Program-made: the position numbers and the translations under genes
Notes under the pieces: generated by a model
The model's input: only the letters and a program-made list of their open reading frames with translations
What the model was told of the DNA's origin: nothing
Database searches by the model: none
In this document: positions 1-10,152 of the stretch, in pieces
How the letters are laid out: every line of letters starts with the position of its first letter
Numbering within the stretch: the stretch's first letter is position 1
Assembly (NCBI GenBank): GCA_027563935.2
Contig: CM050453.2
Span: 67,006,018 to 67,070,017 of the forward strand
Direction: 5' to 3'
Origin: Costus lasius
Taxonomy: Eukaryota > Streptophyta > Magnoliopsida > Zingiberales > Costaceae
Length of the DNA stretch: 64,000 nt

Positions 1-450
1 TCCATGATCATGCAACCGCTTAATGCGTTTCTTGTTAATATGGCCTAAACGACTATGCCATAGCAAGGTGCTGTCATCAGCATACTTGGCTTTCTTAATA
101 TCAATCTGCTGTATAGAACATTCCATGTCCAACATGAATAACCCATTGCTAATTGATCCAGTGGCATAAACAATATTATCAAAAGATAAAACACACTTTG
201 AAATATTGCATTCAAAGGAAAACCCTTTCCTGACAAGAGCAGGAATAGAGATAATATTTTAGTAATGCTAGGAACAAAGTAACAATTATCTAGTTCCAAT
301 ACAAGCCCAGATGGTAGAGAAATGAAATAAGTGCCTACAGCAACAGCAGCAACCCGTGCCCCGTTTCCAACTCGTAGGTCCACCTCATGCTGTCCCACCT
401 GTCTTCTTCACTTGAGTTCCTGTACATTTGAACAAATGTGAACTCCACAT
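1..450 (-). pseudogene. Copia-A protease/GAG-pre-integrase fragment
   Basis: The minus-strand translation matches residues about 290-440 of the intact Copia-C polyprotein, including GQHEVDLRVGNGARVAAVAV and the start of the GAG-pre-integrase region. It is broken. The T-run near 254-258 has four T where Copia-B has five, shifting the frame. A stop also lies near 411-413, where Copia-C has the KRRRQV stretch. The fragment ends at 450, where the Copia-B LTR begins, just downstream of the protease active-site segment that resumes at 9503. It cannot encode a working protein. Confidence 0.9.
446..450. other. Target site duplication of Copia-B, left copy (CACAT)
   Basis: CACAT directly precedes the TG of the Copia-B LTR at 451 and recurs at 9503-9507 directly after the CA of the other LTR. 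Removing one copy restores the Copia-A reading seen in intact relatives. Confidence 0.95.
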
Positions 451-2108
451 TGAAAGGTTCCCCTGTAACTAGGGGGCGAAACCCAAATAGGTAGCGCATA
501 AAATTTTGCAAGCGGAAGCATGGGTTTCAATATATCTTTCGCAAATATATGATCAACTTGTTCGAGTATGGATTCATACCATTGCCATTGGTTCGATTGG
601 CGTCTAGGAAGAAGATGGCGACAGGGCTCTCCTCCAAAGCGCCGCACACAAGATGATCAACGGCTTGCTCCTTGGACGCTCCTTGTGCTAGCAAGGATCT
701 CCAAGTGACCTTGTCGTGTAAGGGATGAGGTGCTTGGCCGAATTTCCTCCAAGTCGTGAGTCTCCTTCACCACGTGAGAAAAAACGTCCAGAGAGATAGG
801 CGAGCGACGAGAATAGGGCTTCTCTCTTCGAACAAGAAGCGTGGTCTCTTTTGAGATCATGGTTTCTAAAATTAGAAACCACACCCCACGTTCTCTCATT
901 CACGCCAAGTGAATGAATCGCAACATGCCCCCTTTGAACCATGTGCTCAATTAATGAGCAGTTCAAGTTGATTTGGTTTAAAAACCAAATAAACCAAGCA
1001 ATTAGTCCAGATTATAATAAACCCCTAAGGCTTAAGATCTGACCATTCATCTCCTGATACTCTTGATCTTACCGATCTAGCATCAACTCTCTCGATCTAA
1101 GCTTACCGATCATAAGCCCTAATCAATCAAACATGATCAGACCAGATCTCACTTACAATCAGAGATTAGATCCCTTTAAACTGAACTCAAACAATTCAGT
1201 CCACATGATCTGACTTAAGTAAGCCATATCATCAAATTGTGCGACCCTAAGGGTTTCCTTTAAATGTCGGTAACGATAACTTACGTTATCACGATCAGTG
1301 AGGGGTATCTAGCAACACATCACTGTCTCCCGATATAAAAGAAAGAGTCTTCCAAGACTACACCCAAACCACAGCACAAGTGTGAATCCACTTCACCAGG
1401 CATACATGTTTCCTTTGCCACTGGATGTTCTTATTGGACAAGCGTGTCAAGCCTGTAGCTCCAATATGATGAGCATGATTAGATAAGATGAACATAGTCA
1501 CCTGGGTATGGCCATACACTTTCTCAATCATCTCATCCAGGGGGGCCCCTTTAGAACATCACACTCCAAACAAGGAGACGGCAATCCTATATCTATCACT
1601 AGTGTTCTAACCTGACTCAAGCTCACCATCCAAGATAGTCTATAACCATTATGTTTCAAATGATATTGAACTATCTCAAAACAATGACAATCATCATTTA
1701 GAAACACAAGTGATCTCAAGTCAGAGGACATGTGCCACTTGTTGCAAACAAGGATTATTCACATTGTGACAAGCAATTGAATAACCTAGTAGGGTCTGTC
1801 CAGTACATCCAATGTACCCATGAGTCTACATCTTATTCCATGCTCGAAGCATCCTATAAGATTAGAACACATATTAGTCTCAATCATATCAAGGCTGTCT
1901 CATGTTCGCCAAGATATATCGACTAAGGACTTTACTGCATGTCAGCCCAGCTGAACAGCTTTGAGACATTATTCAGAAGCACACTTATTGCAGCAGACAA
2001 TGTATCAAACTGAATAACAACTATTGCCTTTATAAACATAAAAGTTTATACATGATACTGTTACAATCCCAAGGCCTCAAACATTAGCCTTAAGGGCATA
2101 CCCCAACA
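451..2108 (-). repeat. Copia-B 3' LTR
   Basis: 1658 bp. On the transcript strand it begins TGTTGGGGTATGCCC and ends ACCTTTCA. The first ~1.1 kb (transcript sense) is shared with every other copia LTR in the window. The last ~0.5 kb is family-specific. A CCCC...GGGG inverted pair lies within 30 bp of the LTR end at 451. Short ORFs inside it are not genes. Confidence 0.97.
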
Positions 2109-2119
2109 ATCTCCCACTT
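2109..2119 (-). other. Copia-B polypurine tract
   Basis: On the minus strand AAGTGGGAGAT abuts the 3' LTR start. The gag-pol stop codon lies about 10 bp upstream of this tract. The same tract borders the 3' LTRs of Copia-C (37556), Copia-D (47595), Copia-E (58699) and Copia-F (61251). It would prime plus-strand DNA synthesis. Confidence 0.88.
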
Positions 2120-2128
2120 GCACTTAAT

Positions 2129-5100
2129 CTAATGGTTGAGAAATCTCAAACCCATATTATTACAGTGCTTCTCATGCTTCTGCTGCGCCAGAGGCTTTGT
2201 AAGCGGGTCAGCCAGATTGTCATCTGTATGAACCTTGCAGACTTTGATCTCGCCACGATCTATGATCTCCCTGATCAAGTGAAACCGTCTCTGTATGTGC
2301 TTGGACTTCTGGTGCGACCGTGGTTCCTTTGCTTGTGCAATTGCTCCAGTGTTATCACAGAAGATAACCAAAGGATCTGCACTCGAAGGAACAACACCAA
2401 GTTCTTGAACGAACTTACGAATCCACACTGCCTCCTTGGATGCTTCCGAGGCTGGAACATACTCGGCTTCTGTTGTGGAATCAGCAACGATTGACTGTTT
2501 GAAATTTTTCCACACCACTGCTCCTCCATTCAAGCTAAAAACATAGCCTGATTGCGATCGGAAATCATCCTGGTCAGACTGGAACGAAGCGTCAGTATAT
2601 CCTTCTATACTGAGTTCTTCCTGACCTCCATACATCAAGAACATATCTTTGGTCCTCCGAAGATATTTTAAAATGTTCTTGACTGCAATCCAGTGCGCCA
2701 TACCTGGATTACTTTGGAACCGACTGGTCACGCTTAACCCGTAAGCGACGTCTGGGCGAGTACACAACATCACATACATAATGGATCCAATAGCCGAAGC
2801 ATAAGGCGTATTGTCCATTTCATCTTTCTCAGTCTGTGTTTGTGGACACTGACTCTTCGAAAGATTCAGACCATGTCTGACTGGAAGATATCCTCTTTTA
2901 GAATTCTCTAAATGAAATCTCTTCAGGACTTTATCGATGTAAGTACTCTGGCACAGCCCGAGAAGCCTCTTAGATCTATCCCTGTAGATCTTCACACCTA
3001 ATACATAGGCTGCTTCTCCTAAATCTTTCATCTGGAAACTTTTTCTTAACCATGCTTTAACCACATGCATTTCAGGAATATCGTTTCCAATGATCAAGAT
3101 ATCATCGACGTAGAGGACTAGGAAAGTAATCACGCTCCCACTAAACCTCTTATATACACACGGGTCATCCTCGTTCTTGATGAAACCAAATTCAGAGATT
3201 GATTCATCAAAACGAATATTCCAGCTTCTCGATGCTTGTTTAAGTCCATAAATAGACTTCTTTAACTTGCATATTTTATGACGATCTGATGGATTAGTGA
3301 AACCTTCAGGTTGTGTCATATACACATCCTCCTGCAAATTTCCATTAAGGAAAGCAGTCTTCACATCCATTTGCCAGATCTCATAATCATAATATGCAGC
3401 TATCGCGAAAAGAATCCGAATAGACTTAAACATAGCTACAGGTGAGAAAGTTTCATCATAATCTATCCCGTAGATTTGTTTGAAACCTTTCGCAACTAGC
3501 CTGCCTTTATAGGTAACCACGTTACCATCCATGTCAATCTTCTTTTTGAAGATCCATTTACAGCCTATAGGGATTACTCCCGGAGGCGGATCAACCAAAT
3601 CCCAGACTTGGTTATCTGACATGGAGTCCATCTCGGCTCGCATAGCTTCAAGCCATCTAGCTGAGTCCGGTCCACTGACCGCATCCGCATAAGTGAGGGG
3701 TTCATCATGATCAATGATGTAGACTCCGTCATAGCGCTCAGGCTGTCGACGGATCCTTCCCGATCTTCGCGGTTCCCGTGATATATGAGGCTCAGGTTGT
3801 TCAGTAACCTGTTCTACTAGCTCAGGCTCATCCAACTGTGCTTGACCACTTTGTCCTTCCTCTGGATTCTCATCCAGTTTTATTTCTCTCCCACTAGCCT
3901 CTTGCAGAAGAAACTCCTTCTCAAGAAATATGGCCGTCCGAGCAACAAACACCTTGTTCTCTTTGGGATCATAGAAATAATAACCCTTAGTTTCCTTAGG
4001 GTAATCGACAAAGATACATTTCTCAGATCTGCTCTCTAGTTTTCCAGAGGCGAGCTTTTTGACATAAGCCTCGCAGCCCCAGATCTTGATAAACATCAAG
4101 CTCGGCTGTTTCCCATACCATAATTCATATGGGGTCTTTGAAACTGCCTTGGATGGCACTCAGTTTAGTACCTTTGCAGCTGTTTCCAGTGCAAATCCCC
4201 AAAAGGAGTAAGGTAGAGTAGCCTGACTCATCATAGAACGAACCATATCAAGTAACGTTCTATTTCTCCTCTCGGACACACCATTCCATTGCGGTGTTCC
4301 TGGCGGAGTGAGCTGTGAGATAATCCCACACTCCTTCAGATAGTCAGTAAACTCTCGACTTAGGTATTCTCCACCTCGATCAGAATGAAGTGCCTTGATA
4401 TTTCGGCCTAGCTGATTCTGTACTTCATTCTTGAACTCTTTGAACTTGTCAAAAGATTCACTTTTATGTCTCATAAGATAGACATACCCATATCTACTGA
4501 AATCATCAGTGAAGGTAATGAAGTACTGATAGCCACCTCTGGCATGTTTACTAAAAGGCCCACACACATCACTGTGTATAAGGTCAAGTAAACCTGAAGT
4601 CCTTTGACCTTTATTAGGAAAAGGCGACTTCGTCATTTTGCCCATCAAACAAGCTTTGCATGTATCAATCTCCTCATAGGAGAATGATCCCAGCAGTCCA
4701 TAATCATGCAACTGCTTAATGCGTTTCTTGTTAATATGACCTAAACGACTATGCCATAGCAAGGTGCTGTCATCAGCATATTTGGCTTTCTTATTATCAA
4801 TATTGTGTATAGAACATTCCATGTCCAACATGAATAACCCATTGTTAATTGAACCAGTAGCATAAACAATATTATCTAAAGAAAGAACACACTTTGAAAT
4901 ATTGCATTCAAAGGAAAACCCCTTCCTGACAAGAGCAGGAATGGAGATAATATTTTTAGTAATGCTGGGAACAAAGTAACAATTGTCTAGTTCCAATACA
5001 AGTCCAGATGGTAAAGAGATGAAATAGTCTCCTACAGCAACAGCAGCAACCCGTGCCCCGTTTCCAACTCGTAGGTCCACCTCATGCTGTCCCACCTGTC

Positions 5101-6012
5101 TTCTTCTACTGAGTTCCTGTACATTTGAACAAATGTGAACTCCACATGCAGTGTCCAACACCCATGAAATAGAAGAAGATGAAACATGACCTCAGTCACA
5201 TAAATACCTGAGCCAGAAGCGATGCTTCCCTTCTTGTCTCCTTGGAGCGCTTTACAGTCCTTTTTCCAGTGATCCAACTGGCCACAATGGAAACATCTGT
5301 ATTCCTTCGACCGCTTAACCTTTTGTTTCAGAGCCTTATTGTAGTTATTGACTGGGGCTTTGCCCTTCTTCCCCTTCTTCTTGTTCCTGGAAGGAACCAT
5401 TAAGACAGAGGTTGAAGGCTTTCCCTTCAGAGTCTCCTCCGTAGTCAAGAGCATATTCAGCAACTCTGCCGGAGTACAATCGATTTTGTTCATATTAAAG
5501 TTAATAATGAACGCATCGAAAGAGGGCGGGAGAGACTGCAGAATAATGTCTACAGCAAGCTCCTGATTGATGGTGTGTCCCAGTTTCTCTAGAGCCTCCT
5601 TGTGCCCAATCATCTTGAGCACGTGAGCTCCCACTGGACTCCCTTCAGCCAGTTTGCTCTGAAAGAACAGCTTAGTCAAATTGTAGCGCTCAGTCCTTGC
5701 CTGTGCAGCATACAGCATCTTGAGGTTTGCTATAATTTGTATAGCAGACATATCCTCATGCTGACGCTGCAGCGGTGGCGTCATAGATGCTAGCATCAGG
5801 CAAGCGACATCAATGCTATCATTGACATGCTTTTCATAGGCTTCCCGAACCGCCCTTGCGGCGTTCGGAGCGGGCTGAGGCGGTATAGCCGTCTCGAGGA
5901 CATACAGTTTCCTCTCTGCCTTAAGAACAATCTTAAGGTGTCCGTACCAGTCTGAGAAGTTCGGCCCAGCAAACTTCTCCCTTTCCAGTAGGGATCGCAC
6001 ATTGAAGCTCAT
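2129..6012 (-). pseudogene. Copia-B gag-pol polyprotein, inactivated
   Basis: About 1290 codons, aligning along its length with the intact Copia-C polyprotein. It starts at 6012 (MSFNVRSLLEREKF). Visible parts are a gag domain, a CCHC knuckle (CFHCGQLDHWKKDC; the usual Gly before His is Asp), protease VLDTACG, a GAG-pre-integrase region, an integrase D-D-E core, RT with YVDD, and RNase H with STTEAEY. Two lesions break it. A one-base deletion near 5190 separates gag from the rest, and a stop at 4160-4162 replaces the Arg codon of LNRVPSK (CGA to TGA). The reverse transcriptase/RNase H part (2129-4159) is open. The original protein would have been a virus-like particle precursor. Confidence 0.95.
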
Positions 6013-6204
6013 GGTGTTCGTTGCTGCAGGAATCTACAACAATACAAGAACAGCAAGGTCAGTATCAATGTTCAGAATCAATCCAGGACTTAAGAAAGAT
6101 TCTTCTCTCACTATTTTATCTGACTGAAAAATCCATGAAAACAGTCCGAAAGAGTAACACTCTTTTAGTGAGATGGGATCCAGATTTCATACTTGGTCTC
6201 CGCG

Positions 6205-6220
6205 TCCCGCTCAGGCGAGA
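6205..6220 (-). promoter_or_regulatory. Leader hairpin 3 (candidate RNA structure)
   Basis: Plus-strand reading TCCCGC-TCAG-GCGAGA: six paired positions with one C/A mismatch and a 4-nt loop. It is unchanged in Copia-C and Copia-D. Copia-G has TCCCAC-GAGG-GTGGGA in the same place (23087-23102), fully paired. Confidence 0.45.
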
Positions 6221-6313
6221 TAAGATGCACAGAGAGTTCAAGCACTAATTTCTGGTAGGCAGTCCCTGCCAATCGCCAACCCGTGCGATTCCCCTTCATC
6301 TGGGCAATCCAGC

Positions 6314-6347
6314 AGACTGTGCCAACTGAGTTGGTACAACACAGTCT
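6314..6347 (-). promoter_or_regulatory. Bulged leader hairpin A (candidate packaging element)
   Basis: Plus-strand reading: outer stem AGACTGTG / CACAGTCT (8 bp), inner stem CCAAC / GTTGG, apical loop TGA and one-sided bulge TACAA. The same elements occur at 41760-41793 and about 51800-51833. It lies about 300 nt upstream of the gag start codon in the transcript. Its sister hairpin at 6526-6551 has different stems but the same loop and bulge. Confidence 0.65.
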
Positions 6348-6525
6348 CTGATCCCACAGATGGCTGCCTCCATATAGCTAACATATGCCCCATATGTAGC
6401 CTACATGGTCAAGCGGACCTGACCTACTCCCTGGACCACCACGTGCTATGCTGAGCAACGAGAAGCGATAAATCCCTTCTCTGTAACACGCAGGTGTAAT
6501 CACACACCGTCTGAAGATAGATGGG

Positions 6526-6551
6526 CGTGCCCACTGAGTGGGTACAACACG
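6526..6551 (-). promoter_or_regulatory. Bulged leader hairpin B (candidate packaging element)
   Basis: Plus-strand reading: outer stem CGTG / CACG, inner stem CCCAC / GTGGG, loop TGA, bulge TACAA. Relative to hairpin A, an A-T pair in the inner stem is replaced by C-G, a compensatory change. Copies lie at 41973-41998 (bulge TTCAA) and 52013-52038. Confidence 0.65.
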
Positions 6552-6893
6552 GCCCCAACGATAGTCAGAACAGTGAGGTTTCGCGTCAGAAGGCTTTACG
6601 TGCTTGATATTTAACGTTGGATTTTAACGGTTTTTTATCTTCTCAACTATCATGCAATTCCTATGGTGATAGCAGAAGATAAATAAATCATGCAATTCTA
6701 AATATATAAACAATAAATAGAAAGCATGCTGATCTTATGTGGTAAAAGCCCATTAAGCCTAAGTAAGACCTTAACCTAACTTAAGTCTTCACTTGCTTTT
6801 CTTCATGGGGCTTTTGCTCCTCATCTGGCCCAAACCAGGGCCCAAGCGCCCACTGCAGCTCAGGTGCTCCCACCAGGTAAATGCGCCTGTCCC

Positions 6894-6950
6894 AGAGTCG
6901 AACCCTGGACCTCCCACCTGGTCAAGCCACTGCTGCATGCGCCTCTGCCA
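6894..6950 (-). promoter_or_regulatory. tRNA-like Pol III A/B-box module in Copia-B leader
   Basis: On the minus strand TGGCAGAGGCG (6950-6940) fits the A-box consensus TRGYNNANNNG. GGTTCGACTCT (6904-6894) fits the B-box GGTTCGANNCC except at the last base. The box starts are 46 bp apart, as in tRNA genes and tRNA-derived SINEs. The B box sits in an inverted repeat like a T-arm. It could be a SINE remnant carried by the element. Transcription is not shown. Confidence 0.55.
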
Positions 6951-7004
6951 AGTGTGCTTTGTGCTCTTGTCTGATTAAATTACAATTTAATCTATCTAGA
7001 CAAG

Positions 7005-7102
7005 ATTGACTCGCAGGTCAATTACAATTTATAAATTAAATAAAAATGTGATGCGCAGATCACAATAAAAATTAATTTACAAATTATCCAGGCTCGCAGG
7101 CC
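7005..7102 (-). promoter_or_regulatory. Three hairpins with a common CGCAG loop (Copia-B)
   Basis: Plus-strand readings: ATTGAC-TCGCAG-GTCAAT (7005-7022), TGTGAT-GCGCAG-ATCACA (7047-7064) and GGC-TCGCAG-GCC (7091-7102). The six-base loop is nearly constant while the stems differ completely. The set recurs in Copia-A, Copia-C and Copia-D. Confidence 0.6.
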
Positions 7103-7830
7103 CCAGCACAGCACACATTAAGGGCATCCCACATAAAACAAACATCATGGCATCATCCAAACAACATGTGATCCATTAATAAGAAAATAAAATTTTGAAA
7201 ACCCTTTGTTATCAATTTTACTTTTCTTATGTGCCCTACAACCTTACAACGGTCCATTGATAGGGATCCACTCATCATGTCTAGTCAGATCCACTGCCCT
7301 TGCATGCACCAAGTCCTAACTGACTTGAGTCGACCCAGTGGTCAACTATGCATGCGCCAAGGGCTGAACAACCATCATGGGTTCTGGCAAGCGGGTGTGA
7401 ACCCGGGCCTAACTCATGTGCGTTCACCAGTTGTCTCAACCATACCTCGCTACACGCCTGTGATGCAGTCGACCTATAGCCACCTCATGCTTGCGCATGG
7501 GTGCCATCTGGTCGACCCATCTAGGCTGTCAGATGGTCTGATCAGACTATTGGATCTAACCTAGAGGATGACTTCAACCCCATCAACCCGTCTAAGGGTT
7601 TATAGCAGGCGCTTAGTCTAATGATAGGCGCGCAAGTTAAATTTTTCTTTGACAAAAGAACAACATGCGCCAATACATGCGCCAAGAAGTAACAAACATC
7701 ATACATGTATATTCGCATGATGAACTAGCATAAACTTTCGCATGTAATAAAACTTAGATCTAAGCATAAGCATAAACATGGATCACACATTATCTTCAAG
7801 CAATCATATGATTTTAACGATAACCTATTG

Positions 7831-7844
7831 GCTCTAATACCAAT
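7831..7844 (-). other. Copia-B primer binding site (initiator Met tRNA)
   Basis: On the minus strand TTGGTATTAGAGC follows the 5' LTR end. It matches TGGTATCAGAGC, the complement of the plant initiator tRNA-Met 3' end, except for one C to T change. Confidence 0.92.
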
Positions 7845-9502
7845 TGAAATGTTCCCCTGTAACTAGGGGGCGAAACCCAGATAGGTAGCGCATAAAATTT
7901 TGCAAGCGGAAGCATGGGTTTCAATAGATCTTTCGCAAATATATGATCAACTTGTTCGAGTATGGATTCATACCATTGCCATTGGTTCGATTGGCGTCTA
8001 GGAAGAAGATGGCGACAGGGCTCTCCTCCAAAGCGCCGCACACAAGATGATCAACGGCTTGCTCCTTGGACGCTCCTTGTGCTAGCAAGGATCTCCAAGT
8101 GACCTTGTCGTGTAAGGGATGAGGTGCTTGGCCGAATTTCTTCCAAGTCGTGAGTCTCCTTCACCACGAGAGAAAAAACGTCCAGAGAGATAGGCGAGCG
8201 ACGAGAATAGGGCTTCTCTCTTCGAACAAGAAGCGTGGTCTCTTTTGAGATCATGGTTTCTAAAATTAGAAACCACACCCCATGTTCTCTCATTCACGCC
8301 AAGTGAATGAATCGCAACATGCCCCCTTTGAACCATGCGCTCAATTAATGAGCGGTTCAAGTTGATTTGGTTTAAAAACCAAATAAACCAAGCAATTAGT
8401 CCAGATTATAATAAACCCCTAAGGCTTAAGATCTGACCATTCATCTCCTGATACTCTTGATCTTACCGATCTAGCATCAACTCTCTCGATCTAAGCTTAC
8501 CGATCTTAAGCCCTAATCAATCAAACATGATCAGACCAGATCTCACTTACAATCAGAGATTAGATCCCTTTAAACTGAACTCAAACAATTTAGTCCACAC
8601 GATCTGACTTAAGTAAGCCATATCATCAAATTGTGCGACCCTAAGGGTTTCCTTTAAATGTCGGTAACGATAACTTACGTTATCACGATCAGTGAGGGGT
8701 ATCTAGCAACACATCACTGTCTCCCGATATAAAAGAAAGAGTCTTCCAAGACTACACCCAAACCACAGCACAAGTGTGAATCCACTTCACCAGGCATACA
8801 TGTTTCCTTTGCCACTGGATGTTCTTATTGGACAAGCGTGTCAAGCCTGTAGCTCCAATATGATGAGCATGATTAGATAAGATGAACATAGTCACCTGGG
8901 TATGGCCATACACTTTCTCAATCATCTCATCCAGGGGGGCCCCTTTAGAACATCACACTCCAAATAAGGAGACGGCAATCCTATATCTATCACTAGTGTC
9001 CTAACCTGACTCAAGCTCACCATCCAAGATAGTCTATAACCATTATGTTTCAAATGATATTGAACTATCTCAAAACAATGACAATCATCATTTAGAAACA
9101 CAAGTGATCTCAAGTCAGAGGACATGTGCCACTTGTTGCAAACAAGGATTATTCACATTGTGACAAGCAATTGAATAACCTAGTAGGGTCTGTCCAGTAC
9201 ATCCAATGTACCCATGAGTCTACATCTTATTCCATGCTCGAAGCATCCTATAAGATTAGAACACATATTAGTCTCAATCATATCAAGGCTGTCTCATGTT
9301 CGCCAAGATATATCGACTAAGGACTTTACTACATGTCAGCCCAGCTGAACAGCTTTGAGACATTATTCAGAAGCACACTTATTGCAGCAGACAATGTATC
9401 AAACTGAATAACAACTATTGCCTTTATAAACATAAAAGTTTATACATGATACTGTTACAATCCCAAGGCCTCAAACATTAGCCTTAAGGGCATACCCCAA
9501 CA
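7845..9502 (-). repeat. Copia-B 5' LTR
   Basis: 1658 bp, the same length as its partner, with TG...CA ends and the CACAT duplication following at 9503. As the 5' LTR it would hold the promoter. Differences from the 3' LTR are scattered substitutions only, about 14 by eye, with no indel. Confidence 0.97.
9421..9428 (-). promoter_or_regulatory. Candidate TATA box of Copia-B
   Basis: On the minus strand TATAAAGG lies about 75 bp inside the LTR start. It is preceded by a weaker TATAAACT. Both are kept in the other copia LTRs. This would make U3 very short, and no transcript start is visible from sequence alone. Confidence 0.35.
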
Positions 9503-10152
9503 CACATGCAGTGTCCAACACCCATGATATAGAAGAAGAGAACATGACCTCAGTCACATAAATACCTGAGCCAGAAGCGATGCTTCCCTTCTTGTCTCCT
9601 TGGAGCGCTTTACAGTCCTTTTTCCAGTGACCCAGCTGGCCACAGTGGAAACATCTGTATTCCTTCGACCGCTTAACCTTTTGTTTCAGCGCCTTGTTGT
9701 AGTTCTTGACTGGGGTTTTTCCCTTCTTCCCCTTCTTCTTGTTCCTAGAAGGAACCATTAAGATAGAGGATGAAGGCTTTCCCTTCAGAGTTTCCTCTGT
9801 AGTCAAGAGCATATTCAGCAACTCTGCCGGGGTACAGTCGATTTTGTTCATATTAAAGTTAATAATGAACGCATCGAAAGAAGGCGGTAGAGACTGCAGA
9901 ATAATGTCTACAGCAAGCTCCTGATTGATGGTGTGTCCCAGTTTCTCTAGAGCCTCCTTGTGCCCAATCATCTTGAGCACATGAGCTCCCACTGGACTCC
10001 CTTCAGCCAGTTTGCTCTGAAAGAACAGCTTGGTCAAGTTATAGCGCTCAGTCCTCGCCTGTGCAGCATACAGCATCTTGAGGTTTGCTATAATTTCTAT
10101 AGCAGACATATCCTCATGCTGACGCTGCAGCGGTGGCGTCATAGACGCTAAC
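9503..10152 (-). pseudogene. Copia-A gag fragment with CCHC zinc knuckle
   Basis: Continues the Copia-A reading interrupted at 450. In transcript order it holds the gag domain from LASMTPPLQRQHEDMS, then a basic linker (NKKKGKKGK), the zinc knuckle CFHCGQLGHWKKDC and the start of protease (SISWVLDTAC). The frame is open through this piece. The N-terminal ~75 residues are absent because Gypsy-A and a linked deletion lie at 10153. The first nine bases (9503-9511) include the CACAT duplication of Copia-B. Confidence 0.92.

Larger units (their letters stand above)
6013..7830 (-). other. Copia-B untranslated leader between PBS and gag
   Basis: 1.8 kb without a credible ORF on the transcript strand. 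In transcript order it holds three hairpins with a shared loop (7102-7005), a tRNA-like A/B-box module (6950-6894), two bulged hairpins (6551-6526 and 6347-6314) and a third hairpin (6220-6205), then gag at 6012. The same order is seen in the leaders of Copia-C and Copia-D. Such a leader would carry packaging and translation-control signals; that role is inferred. Confidence 0.8.
451..9502 (-). mobile_element. Copia-B: complete Ty1/copia element with decayed gag-pol
   Basis: A 9052-bp element with two 1658-bp LTRs (TG...CA ends), polypurine tract, gag-pol, long leader, initiator-Met PBS and a CACAT target duplication. Transcript order is 5' LTR (7845-9502), PBS, leader, gag-pol and 3' LTR (451-2108). 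Domain order is gag, protease, integrase, reverse transcriptase, RNase H, which defines Ty1/copia. It is inserted in Copia-A, a member of the same superfamily. By eye I count about 14 substitutions between its LTRs, under 1 percent, so it is older than Copia-C and Copia-D. Confidence 0.97.

Noticed and set aside
1732..1926. A 64-codon plus-strand ORF repeated in most copia LTRs (also 9126, 21078, 37180, 44662, 47217, 54660, 58322)
   Set aside because: It is antisense to the element and starts with GTG. It is conserved only because that LTR half is conserved, and it is broken by a stop in the Copia-F LTR (CAG to TAG). No domain recognised.
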